A DNA stretch of 64,000 bases from Hyalella azteca (taxonomy: Eukaryota; Arthropoda; Malacostraca; Amphipoda; Hyalellidae). Positions 1 to 13,400 of the stretch are shown piece after piece (position 1 is the first letter of the stretch; the number at the start of each line of letters is the position of its first letter). A program made the position numbers and the translations under genes. The stretch spans positions 1-64,000 of the forward strand of contig NW_025944539.1 of the NCBI RefSeq assembly GCF_000764305.2. The letters are read 5' to 3'. The notes beneath the pieces are model-generated. The model had not been told where the DNA came from. It saw only the letters and a list, made by a program, of their open reading frames with translations, and searched no databases.

Positions 1-176
1 TTCGTCGTGGCCTCTTCAATGTTTCGTCGTGGCCTCTTCAATGTTTCGTCGTGGTCTCTTCAATGGTTCGTCGTGGCCTCTTCAATGGTTCGTCGTGGTC
101 TCTTCAATGGTTCGTCGTGGCCTCTTCAATGTTTCGTCGTGGCCTCTTCAATGCTTCGTCGTGGCCTCTTCAAAGC
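1..176. repeat. 22-bp minisatellite, eight copies, cut by window edge
   Basis: Unit TTCGTCGTGGCCTCTTCAAT plus two bases. The short open frames across it are a consequence of the repeat. Confidence 0.95.
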
Positions 177-622
177 ATCTTCGGTGTAATGCGTAGAAAC
201 CCTAATTTTTGCCCCTTAAATTTTCCATTGTTTTCGTTTTGGATAAAACAACTTTAGTTTTTTCGCTTCGCTGCTAAATCTGTTATACCTGTAAAAACGA
301 AAAAAAAAACATTTATAACTAACGAATTAACGTCTAAATGTGTTGGGTATAGTTTTATATCCAGATCCCAGTGCGACTTACAAAGATATCTAGAAATAAC
401 TTTTCATTATTCATACTAAAAATATATAAAATTATTTACTATATACGCAGGTTGACGGAACTGTTAATGAAGTTCAATATATTGATGAGACTACTACTTT
501 TCAGGTTTCAATTTTAACTGAACCTATAGGCTTTTTTGCACCGGCAATTACCTTTGTAATTTTAGAGAAGGCTGTTCATGTACACATTCCTTTCCTTGAA
601 TCCTCACCTAAAAGCCGGGCAG
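177..622. other. No gene seen
   Basis: AT-rich DNA with no exon-like segment and no named repeat. Confidence 0.6.
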
Positions 623-781
623 TTTTTTTAGCGCATTTTCTCATTTATGGAAAAAATGCACTATTGTGCTCGCCATGTCCGTCTGTCTGCCCGTCCGTCC
701 GTCCGTGACCTCAAGTTTTCGTCGACGAGAAAATGCGCTCTCTGTCACTCACTGCAGGGAGTACTGAGTTATATTTTTTTT
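623..781 (+). mobile_element. HINE-like nonautonomous element, copy 1
   Basis: The order is a T tract, AGCGCATTTTCTC, CATTTATGGAAAAAATGCAC, a short GTCY run, TTTTCGTCGAC, the inverted GAGAAAATGCGCT, CTCTGTCACTCACTGCAG and a terminal T tract. The subterminal inverted repeats, GTCY core and 3' hairpin match Helentron-associated (HINE/DINE-1/mini-me) elements as I know them. No protein is encoded. Confidence 0.75.
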
Positions 782-841
782 ACTTGAGAGAAGTGTGACG
801 AGCGGAGATGCTTGGTTTCTCTGCATAGAAAACTTTCTTCA

Positions 842-1020
842 ATACACTCTGAGAAATGTGTGATACAAAGTACAAATAAAGATGCACTTTTTGCGCTTTT
901 TGTGGGTCATCTTAACCCACTTTGGCCCAGCAGATAGGCGTTTCAGAGCCACGTCCGCTTCTGTGTTCGTGCTGCAGGTAGGAATTAGTGTCGCGATTTG
1001 AACAATATGATCGTTCATGG
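842..1020 (+). repeat. ~170-bp dispersed repeat, copy 1
   Basis: Shares in order: CTGAGAAATG, GATGCACTTTTTG, GTGGGTCATC, CCCA-TTTGG, and a final GTGTCGCGATTTGAACAATATGA-type block with the copies at 42312 and 49847. It directly follows HINE copy 1. Class unknown. Confidence 0.55.
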
Positions 1021-1523
1021 TGAAGATACGTGTTCGAAAGTCGCCATGTATTAGCGCAGTCAAAATCGTAATATTTTTATATTGTGTAGCAAAAATCGTC
1101 GTTGTCTTGAGCCTTTTTCGAGTGTTCGGTTGAAAACTTCGCCATTTTTCACTAGTTTAAACAAAATGCCTGTAATCAACAACCGTATCTTGTTAAAAGA
1201 CGCAATGAATTCGTGTTATGAATCTATTTATGATACTCTGATGTGCTGTGCGTATATTGGTTACAACCGTTTCATATTTCCTGTAATTCATTCAACACAA
1301 ATTGTGTAGTTCAATATCAAATCATGATAAGCTTTCCAGTTTCATTTGGAAGAAAATCGCATTTTACAGTCCTGCCTCTGTGCGTTCTCCTTAAATCCTC
1401 TTCAGCTCAATAAATTTAAAATTCACATACTCGTGCATAGCTTCAAATCATGCCTAGGTCCCGTGCTATAAAAAATAATTACTAGAACTCCATCAGAAAA
1501 TCACTGACCGTTTTTAAAGTTAA

Positions 1524-1888
1524 AACGTTGACTACGAAGTGGTACATATGCGTACCACGAAATGTATTTCTCCAGGACGTAGTGGTACAGAATTCAGGTT
1601 GCCTTAAATCGGCCAAATCCGAGAACAAAAAAGGCCAAAAAAGGACGATAACTCAATATATACTAATTTATTTGTAGGTTCCGCTATTAAAATTCCATTT
1701 ATTTTCTTTTTGCAGTATTTAAAATTAAATTAAGAAGTACCCCTATCATTAATTTTAGCCGGCCAACGCAATTGAGAAAAACTAAATCACGGAATTTGTC
1801 CAGATAAAATGACCGCCTGGAAACCCTGTTTAAAAACAGTACAAAAAATGAAATGATAGTACAATATGAAGCAATCGGAGTCAACGTG
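1524..1888. mobile_element. Candidate TTAA-flanked MITE
   Basis: TTAA at 1520-1523 is followed by AACGTTGACTAC; GGAGTCAACGTG at 1877-1888 is followed by TTAA. The termini match at 10 of 12 positions when inverted. The 365-bp interior has no coding content I trust. Probably piggyBac-like, less certain than the 39-kb element. Confidence 0.5.
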
Positions 1889-2419
1889 TTAAATCCACGA
1901 ATAACAGACGAGAAGTCGGCCGTATTCTTATGCCGCTATACTTCATCGAGTTTTGACAGTACGGCCCAAGGTCTATAAAAGATTATTTTTCCGCTATCTT
2001 TATTATAGATTGCTTCAATTCTTATCTGCCCTATTCATCAATTGCCACCGATATAGTACTGTGACGTAAAGACTCCTCGATTGTCGGCCGCCCTTTACGA
2101 CTCAGGCACTTCACTCCAGTGTCATAAAATAAGGAGCTTTTAAGAGCAAGGCAAGAAAAAGCGCAGTAACTTTCGTGGGTGAAAAAGTTACTTTTGATGT
2201 TGGGCGTACAGTTCAGGGATTCTCTGAGGCTGTTTACTTTGGCTTAAATGACCTATTTCCTGTCTCTTGCGAAAACATTCTTGAGTGCAGTTTTCTGTCT
2301 TTGGTGTAGAGGTGATGTTAGGGAATATGGACTTTGTTTTAGGGGATATATTTTGAAATATTTATGCTATGATTACCTTTTTTGTATAAATATTTATTGA
2401 TGTCCTATAATTATCCTAA

Positions 2420-2680
2420 CACTCGTGTTACCTAGTGCAACACACGCAACTCTCGAGCTACAAATGCGACACTCGTGCAACACACGCTATGCTAATGCAA
2501 CTCTCGTACAACAAATGCGACACTCTTGCAACACACGCAACACTCGTGCAACACACGGAGCACTCTTGCAACACACGCAGTACTCGTGCAACACACGCAG
2601 TACTCGTGCAACACACGCAGTAAACACTCGTGCAACACACGCAACTCTCGTGCAACACACGCAACACTCGTGCAACACCA
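2420..2680. repeat. ~20-bp minisatellite
   Basis: Units of the type ACTCGTGCAACACACGCA-- with length variants. Open frames on both strands across it are repeat artefacts. Confidence 0.93.
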
Positions 2681-3198
2681 GAATTAAAGTACCCGTCGAG
2701 TTCATGGACGCGAGGTTAGCACGCGCCCAGGGCATCCACTCAATATGCGTGTGTGAAGTGTTCAGGCATACAAATCTTACACAGCTAGCTTTAGCGTGCA
2801 CAAAATATACAAATAATATGCCAAATTACTTACACGCTTTTAACACAACTCTTTGAAAAATGTACATGCATTTACACACGTACTTGTTATATAACATATA
2901 ATGTTTGAATATAAGGGGCGTAAGCTCGAGATGCTCGGACAAGCTGTATAAGACATGTAAGGAAAATAATGAAAGTGTCAAATGAAGATATTCTACTAAC
3001 AGTTTTTATTATTTGCATCAATTCCCCAAGACGAAAATTACTTGCTCACGTAGATGCACGCATTCCGCTAACAACTGCTCTAAAATGTGTCAGCTTACGA
3101 ATAGGATTATAGTATACATGCGCATTCTACTCACACAGCTGTACACGGCACTCACAATATACACGCAGATGTCAAGCAACCCACCAACAGCTGCAGTA

Positions 3199-3475
3199 AT
3201 GTACATCATCTGACGTATATGCACGTATTTTACTCGCATCCCGCCAACAGCTGCAGCAATATACATCAACTAACGTATATGCACGTATTTTATTCACATC
3301 CCGCTAACAGCTGCTGCAATATACATCAACTGACGTATATGCCCGTATTTTATTCGCATCCCGCTAACAGCTGCATCAATATACATCAACTAACGTATAT
3401 GCGCGTATTTTATTCGCATCCCGCTAACAGCTGCATCAATATACATCAACTAACGTATATGCACGTATTTTAATC
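3199..3475. repeat. 60-bp tandem repeat, about 4.5 copies
   Basis: Exact 60-bp period; units contain CGTATATGCACGTATTTTAT and ATCCCGC-AACAGCTGC. Flanked by two near-identical ~45-bp copies of a CAGATGTCAAG-ending segment (3133-3178 and 3475-3518). Degenerate units extend left to about 3020. Confidence 0.95.
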
Positions 3476-5054
3476 ACACAGCGGTACACGGAACACACAA
3501 TATACACGCAGATGTCAAGTCGCAGTACTCACTGCCGACAAGGAGCCCTACAGCTAGCGGCAGTACAGGCCGCTTGCTCGCCCCAGTCGCTCAGACCCTC
3601 GCAAAAACTCTCCGCTGGTCCACTATGCCTGCCTCTTCTTGCTTTAACCTCGTACACAAATCTTATTAGAACCTGGCAAAATTCCGTGTATGTTTGTGCC
3701 TTGTTTTGTTAAGTTTTTTTTATAAACTAGTCGTAATTTTTCTTAAAGTAAATGTGATGTTAAGTGGACAAATGGGTCCGTTTCAGCAGCAAATTGCTCA
3801 GCTGTTAACGGTTCCGTGGCAATTCACATTCGGTGCTCCACATTCTGACCTGCAAACAAAGATTGCGAAATTCCCGACCATTTGCGCTTAGAATATTTTT
3901 ACTTTTTTCCTTGAAGAAACCGATTATAACCAGCGATCGATTGTTTATAATCGAACAAACGAGAAATATTTATTAAAATAAACCTACACAGAAGAATTTG
4001 TTGCAAATAAAGTTTTTAAATGAATCGTTATGTAGGAAAAACTTGACGGTCGAAAACGATATTTTTCAAGGTTTGCTAATTTTATACGTTGAATTTTGTG
4101 TTTGTATTTCTGCATTACCTAATCGTAAACTTCCTTTCGCCGACTTATTGAATCGATGATCCGAAGCCGAAGACGAAGTATTTAGAATAATTAAAATAAG
4201 TTGTAAAATTCGATGTTAGCTTTTACATTTAATTTAGCTATCTGGTGCTTGCCTGGCGCTGCGACAGTTTTTACATCTTCATCCATCTTGCTCCCGACAC
4301 GTATCAGCTTTTTTATAGTTCAATAATCGTTGTTAAAGAATAAAGTTGTGTATGGACCGCGCTAAAGTTGTTTATGTAGCCCGGCTCTACCCCCTGCAGT
4401 TTTCTTATCTGTTGCGTACACCGCAATTTGCTCTGCCTTCATTAACTAAATCAAATGACGATATCTTGCCAAGAGGAAAAATGAGAGAATTTATCGTCAG
4501 CAGCCATCGCAAAAAGTGCATGTAGCCACACTCACCTGGAACATGAAGTAAACTCACATTTATATACGAGGATCGTAATTTAGTTGATGACTTTGTTACC
4601 TCAATATTCTGAAGAATTTTTGTTTATTGAATCGATTTTCTTGGACTTTAGTCCAAGTAAATTATTCGTCCAATAGATTTTATCCTCATATCCGTTGCGC
4701 AATTGAGAGTCGATTGGCTGTGGTGAACAGTTCCCTGTTGCCCGCGCGAGAACTTCCTGGATGCTCCTCTTGTGATGCCTTCTAACAACTTCACGGTCTG
4801 TTTCTTTCCTAAATGATATTGATGCTGTTTTATATCGTGTTCTGCAATTGCATTCTGTGTTTTTTAAATGCAACCTAATAAAGTCGTTACCGTTACAGTA
4901 GAGAACTTAACTCAAAATATCGCAACTTCTAAGTTGATTCGTCTGCTGTTTCAGCGCGGTAGGTTCTTTGCTCTCCTGTAAGTACTTAGTTTATCCTGTA
5001 CATAGTTTATCTTTGTAATATACATAGCTTATCCTTCGGACGGCGCGCATGGCG

Positions 5055-5100
5055 CGTGTCTGTCTGTCTGTCTATCTGTCTGTCTGTCTGTCTGTTTGCC
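5055..5100. repeat. (GTCT)n microsatellite
   Basis: About eleven GTCT or near-GTCT units, not within a recognisable HINE copy. Confidence 0.9.
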
Positions 5101-5266
5101 TGCTTGTGTTAGTTTGCGGTCATGCGACATCGACCGTTAGTCCGTTACATGGCTGGTCGGTAGCTAGGCCAGCCGAGCCTCCTGCAATGCGAGTTTGTCT
5201 CATGCGCTGAGACCCACTCACAGGAATGCCATCTATGCGTTAGAAACAACCTGATTAGCCACCCTC

Positions 5267-5416
5267 CTGCTCCTATACTTTCAAAAAAAGCTAAGAGATC
5301 GTAAGTTCATCAGCCAATCATTGACGGCCTTTCAAGCAAAATCCTCCAATCATAGACAAGAAAATAGAGCGTAAGCACTTAGGTTCACTTAGCGAGTTTT
5401 GATCGTATGGCCCCTG
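5267..5416 (+). mobile_element. ~148-bp hairpin MITE, copy a
   Basis: Shares with the other copies the TATACTTTCAAAA left end, GATCGTAAGTTCATCAGCCA, CCAATCATAGACAAGAAAAT and the GTATGGCCCC right end. An 8-bp direct repeat CCTGCTCC (5266-5273 and 5413-5420) could be a target-site duplication, but it overlaps the terminal repeats and is not seen at other copies. Confidence 0.7.
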
Positions 5417-6029
5417 CTCCCTGGACGTGCATTTGTTCCCTATGACTGCTGGTTGTGCCTGCAACGAAGCGACCGTTTGTTCCTTTTCTGGTAGAGGTCA
5501 TGCTTACTCTGGCAGCTTTTAATAGTAGTCCCGTGAGTAGTTAATTAAACGTAAAATTTCCTGTGAAAAGAATGTACTGTGAAACGTTGACATGTAATGT
5601 CTGACCGAATTAAATTACTACCGGGCATATCCGCACTTAAGATTCAGCTGCTTTAACTCTGTTAGATTCAGCTGCGTTGTATTTCAATTAATGCTGAAAT
5701 ACTGTATACATCTCTTACGACATAAATTAAAAGTGAATAAGTTAAGAGAGGTTTAGCTATGCTGTTATACATATTTCAAATAAGACTGGTTACGCTTTTG
5801 TTTCTGCTGAATTTCTAAATTTCCAGGTATCAATTCCGCAGTATCTCATCAGCCAAGCGATTCATGGTTATCAATTATAAGCGTTAATGCGTTTATATGA
5901 GAAGGCATTCTTGCTATTCCATTGAAGTGAGTTCTTGGTGCCTAACTTCGTAGTCTAGAGTTGTCTTGCGAGTGTCAGGTCACTGAAGTCGAAGTTAAGA
6001 GTGGACGCTTGATTGGGACACTTGGTCAA

Positions 6030-6245
6030 GACGATCAATCTTGGCAATTGATCTTTATGATTGATATTTACACTCGATCATGACGGTCGATCATGACGCA
6101 CGATTGAAGCCGTCTACCACGACACGATCGGTCATGACGTACCATAGAAGCAACCGTATCACGATACGTACGTTGGTTACGCACGATCGTTGTGACCTAC
6201 AGTGGCACTCGATGGTGACGCGGGATCGCGGCCCTCGATCACGTA
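6030..6245. repeat. Degenerate CGATCATGACG-rich repeat
   Basis: Many imperfect, irregularly spaced occurrences of GATCATGACG/ACGATC motifs. HINE copy 2 follows immediately. Confidence 0.55.
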
Positions 6246-6247
6246 AC

Positions 6248-6390
6248 ATTTTTAGCTCATTTTATCATTTATGGAAAAACGCTATAGTACTCGTCATGTC
6301 CGTCTGTCTGTCCGTGACTTCACGTTTGCGTCGACGAGAAAATGCGCTCTCTGTCACTCACTGCTGTGAGTACTGAGTTATATTTTTTTT
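6248..6390 (+). mobile_element. HINE-like element, copy 2
   Basis: Same layout as copy 1 with a diverged left end (AGCTCATTTTATC) and a very short GTCY core. The right arm GAGAAAATGCGCT is intact. Confidence 0.72.
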
Positions 6391-8459
6391 AAATTGGTCC
6401 AGGAATTCCTAAACATCAGCAGGTGGATGTTCACGTTTCAACACTTGATTTAACATTGATTTCAAAAGCGATTATGACATTCACATGCAAACATGACAGC
6501 GTCATTGTTCACACACCATCGTCTCAAGATCAAGGTTGGCATGAACACTTCACAATCTGCATGGTTCTAGCGTGCGCACCTGTGTTGTTTCAGATAGACT
6601 GTCCTGTGTCAACAAGTTCACGGTGGTGCGCAGTGGTTACTGTGAAATTACTGTGAGGTGGTTACTGTACTCTAAATTGAACTAGAGCACTCATAATCTA
6701 TGCGAAATATGTAAATAACTTATGTTTGATGATTTTCTGAAAAATTTCCAGCTAAGACTGAAGGAAGTATTGTGCGTTAAGTTAAAGGGTACCTAGCATT
6801 TATGCCCGAAGAACGGTAGTAACGCTGGAATGATAAGAGGAATTCTATTTTGTAACAAAAATTGTCAAGGGTATAAGTTGATGTGAATGCATGAATTCAT
6901 AACCGAATATGGTGAAAGTTTGAGGAAGGCAGTAACGTGTCCTGAGAATCACTTTGCCAAGTTTACCTATTGAACGTCGAACAACGTACAGATCGGTATT
7001 TACTCGGCATCTGTTTACATTTTTACTTTTTTCCCCTCGTGCTAATGACTAAGTTAAATATCACGTTCTCCTAGCTCACTGTAGAACTTTTTCGCTAATT
7101 TTCTATATATTTTGTTCGAAGGGTCGCTTGATTTCTAAATTTTTAATTCCATCACGCGTTGTGCAAATTCCTTTTTGCTGTATCTGAGATTCGCATCATA
7201 TTGATGACGTTAATTACACACACGATGCGTGAATTTCGCCAAAAGTGTTTATCGCTAACCTTGACTGGGGCAGGGTTACGCACAGGCAAGCATTTACTCT
7301 TGCTAAATAAATTGTGTTTGTTCACACACGCTTGATTCTACCTGATGTGTATAAGACGAAAACTGAGGTTGTAGGACAAATGACGCCGGCAACTTTCTCC
7401 GCTATCCAAAGATGTCTTACTTGCAAGTTTTATGATAATATCTCTAGCGCAAAATTACAGCATGTCTAGCTCGTCCACGCCTTTATCGCTTCTTTGTGAA
7501 AAAACATCGATTGGGCGACCCGCGCGTTGAAAGTTCAAGGCCACATTTGCCGTATGCGTGTAATGCCAGCGGAACTTGTCGTGAATGGAAGGATACAAAA
7601 TAGTGTTTCCAGTCTTCACTGATTTTATAAATTTGTGACATTGAAGATAGTCTGAAGATGATGCCTAGTTTGATTCAAGTACTGGAAGTTGGTTAAAAAA
7701 AGAAAAATAATTGCTTTCTCATTTATTTAATACCTGATGCAGATGAAACGTTTTGATATTTGCGGTGATTTTTTCGGCGTCATCGATATTGATTGCCAGA
7801 GAGCTTGCCATAATTCGGAATTGTGGAAGAAGTATTTTCAATTAATTTAACTCCCACCATATCGATACTTTTGTGGATGGCATCTGTAAGATCGCTTTTG
7901 CAATGATGGCATCCCAGATTAAATTTGTTTGGACCACCGAGATCCATTTGATGGCAACGACGCGATATTTTTTTACGTCGTTAAGATTGCGTTGAATGCC
8001 GTAAGTATTTTGTTGTAAATGTTTCCCACCACTTAGGTTTACAACACAATTTTTGGAATCATTAGCGGCGCAAGTCACCATTTCTGTGTAGTTTGGTGCT
8101 GTCTGTCTCCGGGGTCTTGATCGCTACACCACATAGAAAGTTTGCAGTGTTTGTTCACCTGCAGCAATATTTTCTGTGGCTTAACTTGCCTCACTTGCTA
8201 CTACAATATTCTGCTCGGCTATACAGTACTCAATTGTGAGCAGCTTTTGATATTATCTTGATATGCTACGAGGCTTTTTCCCTTTCATAAATTATTTTAG
8301 CCGTGTTATCGAGTGTACCGTCACTGTTTCGACAAGTATTTTGAGAGCGTTATCGCGTGTTTTGTTGCGGTGTTATCGTCATGACGGCCGTGTTGTTTGG
8401 AGCGCGTAAGGCCACGTCAATGTTCTCTAGCATCGCCGCCTCGTCATTAGCAATTGGTT
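6391..8459. other. No gene seen
   Basis: Unique AT-rich sequence. The open frames at 6423-6656 and 7842-8081 are short, isolated and unlike any family I know. Confidence 0.6.
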
Positions 8460-8875
8460 CTGCTCTGCCAGATAGCATCTACCGCTTCACTTGCGCACCG
8501 GCGCTGCGTAGCGTATCGCGTATATTATTCCGTGCCTCCAATATTATAATATTGGATTCCGTGCTCTGCCATAATATGAAATGAATTATAAACTAATGAA
8601 TTTGCCACTATGCTGATGTGTAGGCTTCGTGGCGAATGTAATATATGCCATATGAAATGAATGTATGCCACTATGGAATGAATTATAATTATAATATTGG
8701 ATTCCGTGCTCTGCCAGAATATGAAATGAATGTCGAAATCCTTCATTTTTTCAACAGAAATGAATTCCGTGCTCTGCCAGATAGCATCTACCGCTTCACC
8801 TGCGCACCGGCGCCGCCGCGTATATAGCGTATATTATTCCGTGCCTCTAATATTATAATATTATTGATACGCACA
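8460..8875. repeat. Local duplication, two large copies
   Basis: CTCTGCCAGATAGCATCTAC, CGCTTCAC and GCGCACCGGCGC followed by CGTATATTATTCCGTGCCTC occur at 8465-8550 and 8769-8855. Both are followed by an AATATTATAATATT palindrome, and GGATTCCGTGCTCTGCCA occurs twice more between them. Confidence 0.85.
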
Positions 8876-9184
8876 GATATGCGTATAATATATTTAATAT
8901 TGAGATTGTTGAAGTCCAGGTGGTTGTGATAGTACTATGTCCGCTAATAGTTCAGATGAAACTATTTATGACAAATTTTTATGCGAGGAATTGTGATAAG
9001 TCTAAACAAATGCATTAATTTTCAAAACTGATTGAAGAAAATACATTTTGCAAGCGAAGTTACTTAATTGGGCACTGAAAGCTCATATATTACACGGTCG
9101 CTTCCATTCAGGCCTTCGAGAACCTCTCAGTCGTCTCAGTCATAGGTAGTTGAGTGAGGAGTAGAGTGGGTTATGTGAAATGAA

Positions 9185-9252
9185 TTTTTAGCGCATTTTC
9201 TCATTTATGGAAAAAATGCCCTATTGTGCTCGCTATGTCCGTCCGTCCGTCC

Positions 9253-9283
<31 letters not shown>

Positions 9284-9382
9284 CATCTGTCCGTCCGTCT
9301 GTCCGTGACCTCAAGTTTTCGTCTACGAGAAAATGCGCTCTCTGTCACTCACTGCAGTGATTACTGAGTTATATTTTTTTTT
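9185..9382 (+). mobile_element. HINE-like element, copy 3, long GTCY core
   Basis: Both arms are intact. The (GTCY)n core at about 9238-9308 is among the longest of the eight copies. The element is flanked by T tracts. Confidence 0.78.
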
Positions 9383-9409
9383 CTTTTGGTTGTGGACAGA
9401 TGGTGCTTG

Positions 9410-9575
9410 TCTGTTAGTTGTATGCAATTAATTGTGTACTGTTGGTTATATGATTTTAGTTATATGATGTTGGTTGTATGATGTCGGTTGTAAGATGTTG
9501 GTTGCATGGTATTGGTTGCGTGATGTTTTTTATTTTTTTTTATGATGTTGGTTGTATGATGTTGATTGTGTCATA
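9410..9575. repeat. Degenerate ATGATGTTGGTTGT repeat
   Basis: Around eight imperfect units beginning right after HINE copy 3. Confidence 0.7.
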
Positions 9576-12455
9576 TGTTAAGTAAATTGAAGATGTCCAC
9601 TTTTTGAGATCTGTGACATTGCGTTTAATTAAAATTAATTTGTTTTAAGAAGTGCATTGAGTCTTTGATTTCCATTTCTATTTATATGAAGAACTAATTT
9701 TGGTCTGAACGTCTTTATGTGCCGAAGCTTTTCATTCTTGTTGACGTTCCAGGTTTCATATGTGGACAATGTGAAGAGTTTGGTAACGGATGTGGGCGCC
9801 AGGCTGTCACAGCCTCAACAGGTTCCTGCTGCATGCCTGAAACGCTATAGTCCTTCCCAGACCTTGGTTCTGTTCGACATTTCTCATGTGCTTCGTGCTG
9901 CTTGCATTTATAAGTCTTGCATTTGCAAGTCTGCTTGCATTTGTTAAGTCTAAGATTTGTGCCTCATTTCTTGAAAATAAACTTGAGATATGTGTAATAA
10001 GGGATTAACTATAATAATTTTCTATAATGAATCGGAAACTAAAAGATTCCGATTCTCCCAAGTCCTGAGTGCTGGCTTTGGTTAGTGTAGTTAATTGATT
10101 GACATGTTAAGAAATTTTATTCTCAGTAAGTACTGTAATATTAATAAAAAAATAACCATTTATTATGACAACTTTTCATATATTTTCACTCACTTTTACA
10201 GCAGAAATGTAAATAAAATTTCCTGAAACTGCTAATTAGATCTTTTTCGACTTTAAGGATCCCAACTTATTGCTGGAAAAAGAAATTTCTGACTCTAAGT
10301 TAAATTTAACGGAAAATTTGCGTTAATGTTCTTAACAAACAACAAAAATTCTTTTCCCCTATCAGACATTTCAGCGGTGAGATCAATGGCCTGCAGACGG
10401 ACAAGCATTCAAAGCGCAAACGTGGCTGAGAGTTGAAGTCTCCCTATGTCTCGGCTTGTAGCGTTCAGAGTGAGCTATGGTCTGTGATAGCGCAGCACAT
10501 ATACATGGGGGCTCCTATACGGCGCTAGCTAAGGAAGGTTCCAGGAATATATTCGAGAGGAAAGTCTTTTCCCTTCTATTGTGGTCATATTGCTGATAAA
10601 CAGCGTCGCGAATTTCACCTCTAAGCCAGTCCTATTCTTATAAGTTTTTATTTTAAGAAAATCAGCTTTGTTATACAGAGTTTTACGGAAATACATTGGA
10701 GCACATAAGCTATTTGATATTTTATTTGAGTAACATTCAGCAATTTCAATTTTTGTAATTATTACAATATTCAAGTCCTTCGTTAGGTATTATTGGGTAG
10801 CCTTTGTCTAAATTATTACCTTTCATGACACAGTCGCAGTTTATCTCTTGAAAAATTTCCGTGCGTAATGTTCCAGTGCATGAAGTCGTTTAGTGGTTCC
10901 AATTTTTCTCATCCAAGCAATGTCTTCTCGAAAGGTTACTCTCAAAGTCGATATTTTCTCCGTCGAATGCAGCGTTTTGCTTCATAAAGCAACGTCCAAG
11001 TTCGCAGTTTGTACGTTACTTTATTTATCGTAGGCCTCTCGAAGAAATTGCCACCACTCCACCAATTCTGCCTCATCACGCCACTTTGTCATCTTAGAGT
11101 TGCAGCTCACTGATGCTTTGCCTCGTCAAGCAAATGCTCCTCATTTATTCGAATGAGTTGCTTCAACCGCCCTCGTGGGATTCGATGTCGTCGGCCATCA
11201 AGCGCCTTAAGGAAATTTATTGAACGTACTAGATTTGAATTACATACAATTTTATATTCATGCATTGCTTATTATGCATTATGAGAGGTAGTACCTCCTT
11301 TTAATGTCAAAAGGCCAAGATTTATTTGTGTTTCACTCGTACGTGAATGTGTGTAATACGTTATTTACGTGACCCGATGCTGAGTTTTTTTTTTGGTTTT
11401 ACTTGAATTTTATCAGAGAAACTATTAGCTTGTAGCCTTTAGGGAAGAACTGATCGACTGTTGATGCGAATAAAGCGCACGCAATTGTTGTACATGTATG
11501 GGTGGGGGGGCGAGGTTTGATCAATATTAGTATGTTAGTTTTGTTCGTGGATTTAAAATCAATTGATCTTATGGAGAGTCATCTTTCCTTGCCAAATCCA
11601 GTGTTCGGAGTACTGTTTAATGGCTTGGTCGTGCTTATATTTAGTATATTTCTGTTGAACTAATTGAATTTATTAGTTAATTTTTTCGGTTTTGAAATTA
11701 AGATTGTTGCGTTAATTGAGATTGTTAGATAGTTGAGCCCGGACTGACATTAGACCGCTGAAATGTGAATGCAAGAGCATGTACGTTTTTTTCCAACGGG
11801 TAAATGATTTTAAAATTGAAAAGTTTAAACTAATGTTGTTTTTAAGTGGATCTTCAGCTGACGGTGTCTTTAGATGGCTAAAAATGAGGTCCCAAACCTC
11901 TGGCGTTAGTTTGTTAGAAAAGCAAACTGAGTTTTGCGCCCAGGATCGTTAAAGGCTCCATGTGGAGCAGCAAAATCATCAACTTCTAAAGTTAAAGCTT
12001 GGGTATGCTATTACGGTCTTACATGAGACGTCGAAGAACGAGGGTATTGCTGTTTATGCCGTCCCCTCCACGAAAATAACGTTGAAAGAACTACGTAAAT
12101 TCAACGTTTAAACTCTTATCAACTTTATTCAAAGGCAAATGCCTGGTAGATCGGTGTATAGGATATGGCAGCGACACGGCATCCGTGCTGCTATAAATAT
12201 TGTTAAAGGTTCACGTCCTCTCGGTGAAGCAGAAGCGGAGGATACATCGCGACGTTCCTTTGTAGGAGTGATGATTATGCGAGACCAATAACGGAGGTTG
12301 GGGAGTGTTGTGTCCCGGACCAATAGGAATACTTTGACTATTTCTGTGCGCTTTCATGCTTTTCCCTGTACTTGAGATGTTCTTTTTTAGTCATTATAGA
12401 TCTTTTGTGTTGAGTTTACACAGGTGCCATATTTCCTTTCACAATTTGTCACGAA
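9576..12455. other. No gene seen
   Basis: Unique sequence with no repeat or exon recognised. Confidence 0.6.
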
Positions 12456-12690
12456 GTGTCGTGTAGCGCTGCGTGGTTGCATTGGGCACGGCGTGTCGTG
12501 TAGCGCTGCATGGTTGCATTGGGCACGGCGTGTCGTGTAGCGCTGCGTGGTTGCACTGGGCACGGCGTGTCGTGTAACGCTGCGTGGTTGCAAATTGGGC
12601 ACGGCGTGTCGTGTAGCGCTGCGTGGTTGCATTGGGCACAGCGTGTCGTGTAGCGCTGCATGGTTGCATTGGGCACGGTATGTCGTGTCT
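12456..12690. repeat. 37-bp minisatellite, about six copies
   Basis: Units contain GTGTCGTGTAGCGCTGCGTG and GTTGCATTGGGCACGGC. It is GC-rich against AT-rich flanks, and several frames are open across it on both strands. Confidence 0.95.
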
Positions 12691-13047
12691 GTATTGCCGC
12701 CAGTTCCAGGAACCTGCTGGTGTCGGAGCGTCCTTGAGATCTTCGCTAATCCTCTAACCGGCTGACAGGCGTCAAGCCTGCATAAGAATTCGGTTTCAGC
12801 AACTGCGACTCAGCAATGAGTGATGCCCACACCCCTGTGAGCTGCCAACTTGGATCATTCTTAACTTCAGTTGATTGCGAGTGCTGAGTAACACTTGAAA
12901 AGGTTTTGCATTGAACCGCAAAATAATTCTTTTACATTTCAAGAGGCTGACCAACGAAGTCCGGCTCTGCACAGATGCGGTTGTTGTATAGCATCACTGC
13001 CAGCTGCCATGCTATCCTAGACCTGATCCTTGGAATCCTCTGAAATT

Positions 13048-13400
13048 ATTTTACGTATCGGCATCGGCCATTGAAATAAAGCATCTGCATCGGCCAATGG
13101 AATAAAGCATCTCTATCAGCCAGAGAAATGAAGCATCTGCATCGGCAAATTAAATTATTTATCTGCTTCTACGGTTAAAATTATGCATCTGCATTGACCG
13201 ACGAAATAACGCTTCTACGTTGGCTATTGAAATAATGCAGCTGCATCGGCCATTTACGTAACGCATCTGCATCGCCAATTTAAATTATTCATCTGTACCA
13301 GACATTGAAATTATAAATCTGTATCGGCCATTGAAATTATGCATCTGTATTTAAATTATGTATGTGTGTGATCAAAATCTGTGAAATTATGCATCTCTAG
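13048..13400. repeat. Degenerate ~26-bp repeat
   Basis: Repeated GCATCTGCATCGGCCA with an AATAAA/AATTAT-type spacer; units decay towards the right. Confidence 0.8.

Larger units (their letters stand above)
1893..5054. other. Non-coding apart from listed repeats
   Basis: Outside the 20-bp and 60-bp arrays I see only AT-rich sequence. The short open frames have no splice-flanked conserved segment. Confidence 0.6.

Noticed and set aside
5266..5420. 8-bp CCTGCTCC repeat as proof of hAT target duplication
   Set aside because: It overlaps the terminal repeats and the other copies show no matching duplication.
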